Positions 15,312 to 24,123 of a DNA stretch of 64,000 bases are shown one piece after another. Where the stretch lies: positions 248,001 through 312,000 of the forward strand of contig NZ_JACHOP010000003.1 in assembly GCF_014199935.1 (NCBI RefSeq), written 5' to 3'. The first letter of the stretch is position 1. Each line of letters opens with the position of its first letter. Below the pieces are notes generated by a model, which saw only the letters and a program-made list of their open reading frames with translations, made no database searches and was not told where the DNA came from. The DNA comes from Methylorubrum rhodinum (GTDB lineage: Bacteria; Pseudomonadota; Alphaproteobacteria; Rhizobiales; Beijerinckiaceae). The position numbers and the translations under genes were made by a program.

Positions 15312-17852
15312 TCACGCGAACGCCGCCCGCAACGCCTCCGCATCGTAGGGCTTGCGGATCACCGGCACGGTGCCGAGGTCGGGCGGAATGCGGAAGCTCT
15401 CGCCGTAGCCGGTGGCGAAGGCGAAGGGGATGCCGCGCTCGGCGAGCCGCCGGGCCACGCTCACGCTGGTCTCGGCGCCGAGGTTGACGTCGAGGATGGC
15501 CCGGTCGGGAGGCGCGGCCTCGATCAGGCGCAGGGCCTCCCGCACGGTGCCGGCGAGATCGACGGCGGTGGCGCCGAGCGCGGTCAGCACCTCCTCGGCC
15601 TCCAGCGCGATGATCATGTTGTCCTCGACGACGAGCACGGTGCCGTCGAGCCGGATCGGCGCGGCGGCGGCGGCCTGGACGGCCTTGCGCTTCGGCGCGG
15701 GCGGGGCGGCGCGCACGAGGTCGGGCGGAATGGTGAAGCGGGCCTCGACGCCGGACACGGCGTAGCGGATCTCCGCCTCGCCCTTCAACTCGTAGGGGAT
15801 CGAGCGTTCGATCAGCGTCGTCCCGAAGCCGCGTCGGCTGGGCGCGCGCACCGGCGGGCCGCCGCTCTCGCGCCAGCGGATCACGAGGTGTTCGAGGGAA
15901 TCGCGCTCCCATCCCACGTCGATGCGGCCGTGGGCGTTGCTCAGCGCCCCATACTTGGCCGAGTTCGTCATCAACTCGTGGACGACCAGCGCCAGCGTCG
16001 AGAAGGCCTGCGGTTCCAGGAGAACGTCGTCGCCCGTGAGCACGACCCGGTCGGCCCGCGCGCCGAGATAGGCGCCCGCCTCCAGCAGGATCAGGTCCCG
16101 CAGGGAGCCCGGCCCCCAATTCGTCGTGGTGATCTGGTCGTGAGCGCGCGCGAGCGCCTGGATGCGCGCGCCGACCACCTCGGCGAATTCCTCCGCCGAG
16201 CCCCCGGCCGTGCGGCTCTGGGTGACGACGCCCCGGATCAGGTTGAGGATGTTGCGCACCCGATGGTTGAGCTCGGCGATCAGGAGCTCCTGGCGCTCCT
16301 GCGCGCCCTTTCGCTCCTTCTCGGCGGAATCGGTGAGCCGCAGGATCACTTCGAGCAGCGTGATCCGCAGGGCTTCCGCCGTGCGTAGCTCGACTTCGGT
16401 GAAGGGAAGCGCCCGCCCGTGCACGACCTCGCGCCACGCCTCGAAACTCTTGCGCGGCGTCAGGCGCACGCCGTTGGGGCCGGGATTGGCCGGTTTTTCC
16501 GGGTTGCCGGCCCAGGTCACCGTGCGGGCGACCTCGCGGCGGAAGAACACGAGGAAGTCCCGCGGCGTGCGCGAGACCGGCACCGCGAGCATGCCCGCGG
16601 CCCGCTCGGTGAAGTCGCGCCCCGGCTCGTGCACGCGGCCGATCTCGTCCGTGGCGTAGGCGCGGCTCGCCGCCGTGCGGTTGAGGAAGCGCACGAGGCC
16701 GGTGAACTCCTCCCGCGTCGGCGTCCCGCCCTGGAGCGTGATCTCGCCGTTCACCCACAGGCCGATCCCGTCGCAGGGGATGATGGCGGCGAGCTCGTCG
16801 AGAAACTCGGAGAGGCCCTCCAGACTGGTGCCGCCGGAGGCGAGCGCGCTCATCAGCCGATTGTGGATCTCGCGCGAGCGCGCCTCCTGCGCGACCTCGA
16901 CCTCGCGCTCGCGGCTCTCCAGGATCCACGAGAACATCTGGCCGAAAAGCTCGGAGCCGGTGCGGCGCTCCAGCGAGATGTGGCGCGGCTCCATGTGGTG
17001 GCAAGCGAACAGACCCCACAGCTTTCCGTTGCGCAGGATCGAGACCGACAGCGAGGCCGCGACCCCCATGTTGCGCAGGTATTCGATGTGAATCGGCGAG
17101 ACGGTGCGCAGGGTCGAGAGCGACAGGTCGAGGGGGGCGCCGTCGGGATCGCGCGCCGGGACGATCGCCACGCCCGGCGCCTCGATGTCGGCGATGATGC
17201 GCAGCCAACTCCGCTCGTAGAGGGCGCGGGCCTGTTTGGGGATGTCGGAGGCCGGGTAGTGCAGGCCGAGATAGCGGTCGAGCCCGGAGCGGACCGATTC
17301 GGCGATGACCTCGCCCGAGCCGTCGGGGGCGAAGCGGTACAGCATCACCCGGTCGAAGCCGGTGAGCGCGCGCATCTGCCGGGTCGCCTCGCGGCAGAGC
17401 GGCTCGAAATCCACTGTCTGGCGCAGGCGCGAGACCATGTTGCGCACGAGGTTGCCCGCGCTCAGATGCTCGGGCGCGCTCGGCTCGGCCTCGATGACGA
17501 TCGATGCGCCCGACATGTGGAGCGCCACGTCGAACAGCGGGCCCTCGGCCAGCAGCCGCACGCCGAACACCCGGTCGACCGCGTCCGGGCCGCGCAGGGT
17601 CTGGAGATGGCCGCGCAGCAGGTGGACCGCCTCGCCGTCGAGGACTGACAGCGCGGGCGCGCCGAGCAGCGCCTCGACCGGGCGCCCGAGCCAGTCCGGC
17701 GCGTTGGCGCTGGCGCGCAGCACGATCCAATCGGCCGAGACCGCGACGAGGAAGCCGAAGGGCTGGACCGCGCCGAGAACGTGGATCGGCTCCCGGTCGC
17801 AGGAGGACAGGTCGACCGTCGGTTCCGGCTGTCCGGCGGGGATCTGTGTCAT
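15312..17852 (-). CDS. Bacteriophytochrome HWE-family histidine kinase with C-terminal receiver
   Basis: An 846-residue red/far-red sensor. The order is an N-terminal arm with Cys18 (LSSCDREPIHVLG, biliverdin attachment), PAS, GAF with the DIP motif (LHYPASDIPKQAR), PHY with the tongue motif PRKSFEAW, and a HisKA_2/HWE kinase (phospho-His in ELNHRVRNILNLIRG near residue 529, VVHELMTNSAKYGALS, WRESGG). A receiver follows (VLVVEDNMIIALEAEE; acceptor Asp near residue 788 in AILDVNLGA). The usual QPHG of the PAS lasso is QPFG here. No heme oxygenase gene is nearby, so biliverdin must come from elsewhere. Monocistronic. Confidence 0.93.
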   Translation of the reverse strand: MTQIPAGQPEPTVDLSSCDREPIHVLGAVQPFGFLVAVSADWIVLRASANAPDWLGRPVEALLGAPALSVLDGEAVHLLRGHLQTLRGPDAVDRVFGVRLLAEGPLFDVALHMSGASIVIEAEPSAPEHLSAGNLVRNMVSRLRQTVDFEPLCREATRQMRALTGFDRVMLYRFAPDGSGEVIAESVRSGLDRYLGLHYPASDIPKQARALYERSWLRIIADIEAPGVAIVPARDPDGAPLDLSLSTLRTVSPIHIEYLRNMGVAASLSVSILRNGKLWGLFACHHMEPRHISLERRTGSELFGQMFSWILESREREVEVAQEARSREIHNRLMSALASGGTSLEGLSEFLDELAAIIPCDGIGLWVNGEITLQGGTPTREEFTGLVRFLNRTAASRAYATDEIGRVHEPGRDFTERAAGMLAVPVSRTPRDFLVFFRREVARTVTWAGNPEKPANPGPNGVRLTPRKSFEAWREVVHGRALPFTEVELRTAEALRITLLEVILRLTDSAEKERKGAQERQELLIAELNHRVRNILNLIRGVVTQSRTAGGSAEEFAEVVGARIQALARAHDQITTTNWGPGSLRDLILLEAGAYLGARADRVVLTGDDVLLEPQAFSTLALVVHELMTNSAKYGALSNAHGRIDVGWERDSLEHLVIRWRESGGPPVRAPSRRGFGTTLIERSIPYELKGEAEIRYAVSGVEARFTIPPDLVRAAPPAPKRKAVQAAAAAPIRLDGTVLVVEDNMIIALEAEEVLTALGATAVDLAGTVREALRLIEAAPPDRAILDVNLGAETSVSVARRLAERGIPFAFATGYGESFRIPPDLGTVPVIRKPYDAEALRAAFA

Positions 17853-17991
17853 GCGCTCGCGGAAGATGAAGGGGCGCGGGTCGCGCGGCCGGCCGCAGGA
17901 TCCGTCCTTCGCGCACTTTCCCGGTTGTCACAAGCGGCTCGCGCACAATCCTTCGCGATGCAGGACGACGCAGCCGCAGGCGGGCGCCGCC

Positions 17992-19290
17992 TCACGCCGC
18001 GGCCCCGCGCCGGGCGATGTCGCGGCCGAGCCTTGCGGCGAGCAGGCCCACGGCGACCAGCAGCAGCCCCACCGCGGCCAGCGCGTGATCGAACCGGCCG
18101 GTGGCGTCCTTGATCCAGCCCATCAGCGACGGACCGACGAAACCGCCGAGCCCGCCCACCGCGTTGACGAGCGCGATGCCCCCCGCCGCCGCCCGGCCGC
18201 TCAGGAGCGCGGTCGGCAGCGTCCAGAAGGTCGGGAGCGCGGCGAACACGCCCATGGCCGCCGCGCCGAGCGCCAGGATCGAGACCAGAGGTCCGGAGGC
18301 TTGGCTCGCCACGCCGAGCGCCAGCCCCGCCGCGATCGCCGGGCCGCCGGTGTGCCACGCCCGCTCGCCGGTCGCGTCCGAACGGCGGGTCCAGGGCACC
18401 ATGACGGCGGCCGCCGCGCCGTAGGGCGCGGCGCTGACGAAGCCGGTGGCGAGCGGCCCGAGGCCGAAGCCCGAGACGATCTGCGGCAGCCACATCCCGA
18501 CGGCGTAGAGCCCGGTGCTGAGCCCGAAATAGACCAGCGCCAGCCCGAGCAGGCGCGGCTGCAGCAGGGCCGCCGACAGGGGGCGCTCCGCCTCTGCCGG
18601 TCGTTCGTCCTGCGCGAGCCGGGCGGCGAGTCCGGCCCGCTCGTCCGCCGTCAGCCAATCGGCCTTCGCGGGGCGGTCGGTCAGGACGCGCAAAGCCAGG
18701 ACCCCGAGCACGAGGCTCGGGGCCGCCTCGATCAGGTAGAGCCATTGCCAGCCGGCCAAGCCCAGCGCGCCGTCGGCGGCGGTGAGGATCAGCCCCGAGA
18801 CCGGGCCGCCGAAGGCCGCCGAGAGCGGCACCGCCACCATGAAGGTGCCGACGATCCGCGCCCGCTCCCGCGCGGGAAACCAGTAGGTGAGGTAGAGGAT
18901 GATGCCGGGAAAGAACCCGGCTTCCGCCAGTCCGAGGGCGAGGCGCACGAGGTAGAACGAGGTCTCGCCGGTGACGAAGGCGGTGGCGCCGGAGACGAGC
19001 GACCACGTCACCATGATCCGCGCGATCCAGCGCCGCGCGCCGACCCGCTCCAGGATCAAGTTGCTCGGCACCTCGAAGGCGACGTAGCCGAGGAAGAACA
19101 GCCCGGCGCCGAAGCCGTAGGCGGCGGCCGACAGGCCGAGGTCGCGGTTCATCGTGAGCGCGGCGAAGCTCACGTTGACCCGGTCGAGATAGGCGCAGAA
19201 GTAGCAGAGCATCAGGAACGGCAGCAGCCGCCGCGCCGCCTTCCGGCGAGCGGCCGTGGCGGCATCCGTCTCCGATGGGGCGAGGCTCAC
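17992..19290 (-). CDS. MFS transporter, anion:cation symporter (ACS) family
   Basis: A 432-residue, 12-span carrier. FLMLCYFCAYLDRVNVSFA at the first span and DLGLSAAAYGFGAGLFFLGYVAFEVPSNL are typical of ACS members that move tartrate, phthalate, hexuronates and similar organic acids. The start is GTG at 19290, overlapping the upstream gene's TGA (GTGA), so the two are one operon. The substrate is not identifiable. Confidence 0.88.
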   Translation of the reverse strand: MSLAPSETDAATAARRKAARRLLPFLMLCYFCAYLDRVNVSFAALTMNRDLGLSAAAYGFGAGLFFLGYVAFEVPSNLILERVGARRWIARIMVTWSLVSGATAFVTGETSFYLVRLALGLAEAGFFPGIILYLTYWFPARERARIVGTFMVAVPLSAAFGGPVSGLILTAADGALGLAGWQWLYLIEAAPSLVLGVLALRVLTDRPAKADWLTADERAGLAARLAQDERPAEAERPLSAALLQPRLLGLALVYFGLSTGLYAVGMWLPQIVSGFGLGPLATGFVSAAPYGAAAAVMVPWTRRSDATGERAWHTGGPAIAAGLALGVASQASGPLVSILALGAAAMGVFAALPTFWTLPTALLSGRAAAGGIALVNAVGGLGGFVGPSLMGWIKDATGRFDHALAAVGLLLVAVGLLAARLGRDIARRGAAA

Positions 19291-19775
19291 GCGTCCCGGT
19301 CGTCGGGCTGCACCTCGTCGTCGTCCTCGTCCTGCGGCGCCTCCGGGGCGGCGGGGCGCGGGCCGGTGGCGGCGGTGACGAAGTCGCCCTTGCGCAGGGC
19401 CTCGCCGCTCGACACCATCACGCTGAGATACGAGGCCAGGGTATTGGGCGCGACGTCGGGCAGGCGCCGGGCGATCTCGGCCTGGGACAGGCCGGTCGGC
19501 CCCGCACTCTCCAGCAGCGCCCGCAGCCGGCCCTTGGCGGAGTTCGCCCGCGGCCCGCGGCTGCCGCGCCCGCGACCGCCCGCGCGGGGAGCGCCGTCCT
19601 CCATCGCGGCCACGGTCTCGGCGAGCGGCGTGCCCTCGACGATGGCGGCGAGCGAGCGCTCGGCGAGCCGCAGCTTGGCCAGTTCTTCCGAGATCCGGTC
19701 GTATTCGCCCTGAAGGTCGGCCAGGCGACGACGGATGTCCGTCAGCGTGGACGCCAGCATGTCTCCTTCGCTCAT
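19287..19775 (-). CDS. Hypothetical coiled-coil/winged-helix protein
   Basis: A 162-residue protein. An N-terminal coiled coil (LTDIRRRLADLQGEYDRISE and onward) is followed by a Gly/Arg-rich linker (AGGRGRGSRGPR) and a winged-helix-like segment (GRLRALLESAGPTGLSQAEIARRL, YLSVMVSSGEALRKGDFV). The tail is acidic. This suggests DNA or nucleoprotein binding; no named family. The ATG at 19775 has AGGAG 12 nt upstream; an ATG at 19817 (14 residues longer) and one at 19760 are alternatives. Translationally coupled to the MFS gene. Confidence 0.7.
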   Translation of the reverse strand: MSEGDMLASTLTDIRRRLADLQGEYDRISEELAKLRLAERSLAAIVEGTPLAETVAAMEDGAPRAGGRGRGSRGPRANSAKGRLRALLESAGPTGLSQAEIARRLPDVAPNTLASYLSVMVSSGEALRKGDFVTAATGPRPAAPEAPQDEDDDEVQPDDRDA

Positions 19776-19982
19776 CGGCGGACTCAACTCCTGATATGAT
19801 CCGCCCTTCTCAGTCATAGCGGGGCGCGCGCGTCAATTCTTCGAAGGTCGGGAAAGGCGGATAACCGGGCGTGTTGCACGATCCTCCCGCCGCGGGGCTC
19901 TTGGAAAGCCTCCGGGTCTCGTGCCGCATCGGCTTCTTCCGACACGCCGGAAGCCATGTTCCGGGCCGATGCCCCAACGCCA

Positions 19983-20026
19983 GGGGCCCGGCCGCCTCCC
20001 CCCGAAGGAGGCGGCGGCCGGGCCCC
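19983..20026. terminator. Strong GC hairpin downstream of the Hint gene
   Basis: GGGGCCCGGCCGCCTCC and GGAGGCGGCGGCCGGGCCCC pair around CCCCGAA, with a 3-nt bulge. It begins 23 nt after the stop (20049) of the minus-strand Hint gene. No T tract follows, so it may be a terminator or a 3' stabilising structure. Confidence 0.6.
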
Positions 20027-20048
20027 GGATCGTCCGGTCGACGGGCGA

Positions 20049-21509
20049 TCAGGCGCGGCGGCGGCGCTCGGCGAGATCGACGATGCCGGCGGTCTCGCGG
20101 GGGCCGACCCAGCGCGGCAGGGCCGGTGCGGCCAGCGTCACCCGCAGGAACACCGTGCCGCGGCAGCCCTCCCACAGGGAGGCCGGCAGCGGGGCGGCGC
20201 CGTCGGTCCAGCGCCAGTGCGCCGCGCCGTCGGTGTCGAGCAGGTGCAGGCCGCTCTCCAGGCGGGCGTCGTCGAGGGCGATCGGGCGCAGGCCGGTCAG
20301 GCCGTCGTCGAGGCTCAGAGAGGCGAGGCAGACGCCGAGGCGCCGGTCGTCGCTCGTGCCCGGACGGACATGGGCCGGGACGCTGACTTCGCTGACGAGG
20401 CGCACGTCGCGGGCATCGGCCGGCAGGATGAAGCGGGCGACGAGGCCGTCGGTGTCGGGGCGGACCGTCTGCCCGTCGACGACGAGGTGCAGGTCGGCCA
20501 GCGGCGCCTCGACGAGGCTCCAGCCGAGCGCCTCGGCGCGGGCCTGAAGGCGGGCGCGCACGGCCTCGACCAGCGCGCCGTCCTCGTGGAACGGGCGGCA
20601 GAAGTCGGCGGTGGTGCGACCCGCGGCCGTGTCCGGGCCGAGACCGAAGCCGGCGCCCTCGAAGAAGGCGCGGTTGCCCATGTCGAGATAGCTCTCGGCG
20701 GGCAGGCCCTCGGCGAGCAGGATGTCGTGGCTCTCCAGCTCGACGTGCCAATAGGTGACCTCGGCGACCTCGACCTGCGCCACCGTGGTGCCGTTGACGA
20801 GGCGGATGGCCGGGATCAGCACTTCGCCGAGCACGTCGACGCAGACGGCGTGGCCGGGCGAGACCAGGAGGTCGCGGGCCGGACGGCCCTCGCCGAAGGC
20901 GTCCGCGGCGATGCGCACGGGCAACAAGTCGGCGCGGCTCCGGCACTTGAGCGTGCGGTGGCCGATCCAGCGGATCGCGCGCGCCTCGCCGGAGGCGGTC
21001 ACGGCGAGATCGCCGACCGTGAGGTCCTCGACCGCGACCTCGCCCCGCGCCGTCAGGATGCGTGTGCCGGTGACGTAGCAGGGGGCGTTAGTGCTGATCG
21101 TTGTGAAGTTGCCGCCGGTGCCGCCGTTGTTGAAGCTCAGCTGATTGGAATTCTGAAAGCTTCTGAGTTTGTAGTCGTTGCCGGTGGTCGTGAAGCCTAG
21201 GCCCTGAAAATCCAGGCCGAAATAGCTATATCCTGATTGCCCCTGGTTGGCTGCACTCCAGAAAATGTTGTTGTAATTTCCAACGGTGTTGCCGCCCGTT
21301 CCATTGGTGTCGCCACGGGTCGGATTGCCGCTTGTCGGCGCTTGGGACAGCAGTCCCGTGATCGTATCCCCGTTGATCGACCCGCTGATGCCGATGATCC
21401 GGTAGCCCGTCCGATCGGCGCCGCCGAAATTATAAGTGCGCAGGGTATCTTCGGTCGTGATCTCAATCGAAGCATTAGGGCCTGTTGCCGTATAGGTATA
21501 AGTAGCCAT
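20049..21509 (-). CDS. Hint (Hedgehog/intein-like) domain protein
   Basis: A 486-residue protein. Residues 1-140 are Thr/Asn/Gly-rich and beta-prone, with lower GC than the rest. A Hint_2 domain begins at about residue 143 with APCYVTGTRILTARGEVAVEDL, where the Cys is the autoprocessing nucleophile; LLVSPGHAVCVDVLGEVLIPA supplies the conserved His. The C-terminal 200 residues are an uncharacterised acidic beta-rich region. Such proteins are common in Alphaproteobacteria and are thought to be exported, but no signal peptide is visible. The start at 21509 (MATYTYTA) was chosen for its GGAGAGGGG site. Divergent from the tail-collar genes. Confidence 0.82.
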   Translation of the reverse strand: MATYTYTATGPNASIEITTEDTLRTYNFGGADRTGYRIIGISGSINGDTITGLLSQAPTSGNPTRGDTNGTGGNTVGNYNNIFWSAANQGQSGYSYFGLDFQGLGFTTTGNDYKLRSFQNSNQLSFNNGGTGGNFTTISTNAPCYVTGTRILTARGEVAVEDLTVGDLAVTASGEARAIRWIGHRTLKCRSRADLLPVRIAADAFGEGRPARDLLVSPGHAVCVDVLGEVLIPAIRLVNGTTVAQVEVAEVTYWHVELESHDILLAEGLPAESYLDMGNRAFFEGAGFGLGPDTAAGRTTADFCRPFHEDGALVEAVRARLQARAEALGWSLVEAPLADLHLVVDGQTVRPDTDGLVARFILPADARDVRLVSEVSVPAHVRPGTSDDRRLGVCLASLSLDDGLTGLRPIALDDARLESGLHLLDTDGAAHWRWTDGAAPLPASLWEGCRGTVFLRVTLAAPALPRWVGPRETAGIVDLAERRRRA

Positions 21510-22307
21510 CAGGGCGCCCCTCTCCATATAGTCTGTTGTTCGAACCTCGCCGCTTGCGGCGATGTTTCTCGTACCAAACGGATTGGCCGCGTTGGCTCGA
21601 AATCAGTCGAAGCGAGTCCTCGGGCGAACCATCGCACCGTTGGACCTGTGCGAGTAAGATGCCGTTATCCTAGAACGCAGACGTATCAACCGAAAAGTGT
21701 GTCCTGCACAGGCCCGTGCGGTTTTTGCGGGATGTTGCCGGCGGGACACAATCAGGACTCGAGATGGTGCGCTCTGAGGTTGGTGCGTCGCGCGGGCGGA
21801 CCGGAGGCGCCCTCGACTTTACCTCTTGACGGATCCAGTGCGCCAACTGAGTCTATCAGATTAGAATACTCTCATTTGATCTGTTTATGAGAGGCGCCTG
21901 TCGATTCGATGTCGATCGGCCTCGGCGTCGCTTCGCCGTCGTGGCCGGCTTGCGTACAACCTCGTCGAGTGCAACCCCTCGTGACAGCGGCGCCGACATG
22001 TGCCTTGATGAGGGTCGAAGGCGCTGCGGGCGCGAGGGGGCGCACGAGGGCTTAGGTTTCGCGCCGCCTGAAAATAATCGGCAAAGAGTCGCCCAGCTTA
22101 TTGCAAGTATATCAGCTCGGATCATAGTACCTACCGCCTTCTCGGGGAGCGAATCGGTCCTGCGAGACGAGCGAGCGTGGTGTTGTTTTAGTAATGTTTC
22201 GGTGTTGCCGTAAATTTTATTTGCGTTGCCGCATCGCGAGAATTGAATGATCGGGTAAGCTGCCGCCGATACGAGCGGCCGGTCTCAAACGAGAAGTGGA
22301 GGAAACC
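21510..22307. other. Long low-GC intergenic region
   Basis: About 800 bp between the divergent Hint and tail-collar genes, with AT-rich patches near 21850-21890, 22070-22130 and 22190-22230. Short frames exist on both strands but look like chance (Arg/Ser-rich, no motif). It should hold both promoters. The base composition differs from the flanking genes, which hints at acquired DNA. Confidence 0.6.
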
Positions 22308-22847
22308 ATGGATCCGTATCTCGGCGAAATCAGGATGGTCGGCTTCAACTACGCCCCGCAGGGCTGGGCCTTCTGCAACGGGCAACTGATTTCGATCCAA
22401 CAATACAGCGCCTTGTTCGCCCTGCTCGGCACGCAGTTCGGCGGTAACGGGGTGAGCACCTTCGGGCTGCCGGACCTGCGGGGTCGGGCGCCGATCTCCT
22501 TCGGCCAGGGGAACGGCCTTCAGCCCTACGCGATGGGCCAGTCGGGCGGCGCCGAGACGGTCACGCTGGTGACATCGCAGATGCCCATGCACAACCATAC
22601 TGTAACGGCCGATGCGTCCATCGGTACGACGGGCGCGCCGCAAGGCAACAACATCGCCCAGGTCGAGAACCAGGCAGCGGATACGCCGTTGAGCAGCTTC
22701 ACGACGGGAAATCCGTCCGTGCCGGCCCAGTTGAACAACGCCACGGTCGGGATGCAGGGCCAGAACCAGCCGCACGAGAACCGCCCGCCCTACCAGGCGG
22801 TGAACTTCATCATCGCGCTCCAGGGCATCTTCCCGCCGCGGAACTGA
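22308..22847 (+). CDS. Phage tail collar domain protein (MdpB-like), first copy
   Basis: A 179-residue protein beginning MDPYLGEIRMVGFNYAPQGWAFCNGQL. Features are LFALLGTQFGGNGVSTFGLPDLRGRAPI, the tail-collar core, and a C-terminal PHENRPPYQAVNFIIALQGIFPPRN. This is the microcystin-dependent-protein type of free-standing collar domain, known in bacteria outside prophages; its role is unclear. GGAGG lies 5 nt before the ATG. It is followed by a paralogue. Confidence 0.88.
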   Translation: MDPYLGEIRMVGFNYAPQGWAFCNGQLISIQQYSALFALLGTQFGGNGVSTFGLPDLRGRAPISFGQGNGLQPYAMGQSGGAETVTLVTSQMPMHNHTVTADASIGTTGAPQGNNIAQVENQAADTPLSSFTTGNPSVPAQLNNATVGMQGQNQPHENRPPYQAVNFIIALQGIFPPRN

Positions 22848-23071
22848 GCGTACCTCACGCAACGCCCGCGGCCTCGCCGGGTCTCATCGGGAAACCCTTC
22901 CCAAAAGGTCTTTGCGCGCGCCGCGGTGATCAGGCGTTTCGTGACGGCGACGGAAGTCTTGCCGTCATGCCCCCGGCGATGCCCGGCATCGCCGGAGCCG
23001 GCCCGTTCCGACCGCCGGGTGCGGCGGCGGGCGAATATTCGACTCCGATTCAAAAGCAGGATTGACGTATA

Positions 23072-23614
23072 ATGGAATCCTATGTCGGCCAGATCATTCT
23101 CGTCGCCTTCCAGCGCGTGCCCAACGGATGGGCTGTCTGCGACGGATCGCTCCTGCAGATCCGGACCTATCAGGCGCTGTTCTCCCTGCTGGGCACCAAG
23201 TTCGGCGGCGACGGGGTCAACACGTTCGCCGTGCCGGACCTGAGGGGGCGGGTGCCGCTCCATTTCGGGGCACAGACCCCCTCGACCTCGGCCTACACCT
23301 TCGCCCAGAACGGCGGGGTGGAGAACGTCACCCTGCTGGCGACGCAGATGCCGGTCCACAACCATTCCCTGCAAGTCGATGCGAAGGCCGGCACGACGGC
23401 CGTGCCGCAGGGCAACAACCTCGCGCAGGTCGAGAACCCCAACGCTGACACGCCGTTCAGCAGCTTCACGAGTGGAAATCCCACCACGCCGGTCCAGCTC
23501 GCGCCCGCGACGGTCGGCAATGCGGGGGCCGGCGCCCCGCACGAGAACCGGCAGCCCTTCCTCGCGCTGAACTTCATCATCGCGACCGAGGGCCTCTATC
23601 CGGACTTCCCTTGA
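23072..23614 (+). CDS. Phage tail collar domain protein (MdpB-like), second copy
   Basis: A 180-residue paralogue of the preceding gene (MESYVGQIILVAFQRVPNGWAVCDGSLL; LLGTKFGGDGVNTFAVPDLRGR; PHENRQPFLALNFIIATEGLYPDFP). The shared PQGNNxAQVENxxADTPxSSF block indicates tandem duplication. It is separated from the first copy by 224 bp and probably co-transcribed. No other tail genes are present, so this is not a prophage. Confidence 0.88.
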   Translation: MESYVGQIILVAFQRVPNGWAVCDGSLLQIRTYQALFSLLGTKFGGDGVNTFAVPDLRGRVPLHFGAQTPSTSAYTFAQNGGVENVTLLATQMPVHNHSLQVDAKAGTTAVPQGNNLAQVENPNADTPFSSFTSGNPTTPVQLAPATVGNAGAGAPHENRQPFLALNFIIATEGLYPDFP

Positions 23615-23640
23615 GCCGAACCGCGGGAAGGACGCGCGCG

Positions 23641-24114
23641 ATGCATCGCCGCCCCGAGGGCGAGGAGGACGCGCCGTTCCTCTTCGCGCTCCACGCCGCC
23701 GATCACGGCGCGACCTTCTCGATGCTTCCGCCGCCGCTGCGTGATCTGCTGCTGCGACAGACCTTCGACGGCAAGCGGCTCACCTACCGGGTGCGCTATC
23801 CGGACGCCCGGTGGGAGATCCTCGAAGCGGACGGCGCGCCGATCGGCCGGATCGTCACCGACCGCGGGGCGCGCGGCCTCACCCTGATCGACATCGCCCT
23901 TCTTCCGGAGCGGCGCGGCCGGGGGCTCGGCGCCCGCCTGATCGCCGAGACGATGGACGAGGCCCGAGCCGCCGGCCTGCCGCTCCACCTCACGGTCGCC
24001 GCCGACAATCCGGGGGCGCGGCGCCTCTACGAGCGGCTCGGCTTCGTGCCGGGGCAGGCCACCGAGCTGCACACCGAGCTCGTCTGGACCCCGCCCGCCG
24101 CGCCGGGGGCGTAA
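23641..24114 (+). CDS. GNAT family N-acetyltransferase
   Basis: A 157-residue acetyltransferase. The acetyl-CoA loop is LLPERRGRGLGARLIAETMDEA (motif A, R-G-x-G-x-G/A with an extra Gly-Leu-Gly), followed by LTVAADNPGARRLYERLGF (motif B). The N-terminal part resembles partners found beside tail-collar genes. ATG at 23641 has GGAAGGA upstream; an in-frame TTG overlapping the collar stop is also possible. Its substrate may be the adjacent collar proteins, which is inference. It converges on mxaB with a 9-nt gap. Confidence 0.85.
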   Translation: MHRRPEGEEDAPFLFALHAADHGATFSMLPPPLRDLLLRQTFDGKRLTYRVRYPDARWEILEADGAPIGRIVTDRGARGLTLIDIALLPERRGRGLGARLIAETMDEARAAGLPLHLTVAADNPGARRLYERLGFVPGQATELHTELVWTPPAAPGA

Positions 24115-24123
24115 GGGTGCCGC

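Noticed and set aside
21856..22125. Minus-strand 89-codon frame in the Hint/collar gap
   Set aside because: Arg/Ser-rich with no recognisable family or ribosome site.
22308..23614. Prophage tail region
   Set aside because: Only two free-standing collar-domain genes occur; no capsid, terminase, integrase or other tail genes are nearby.
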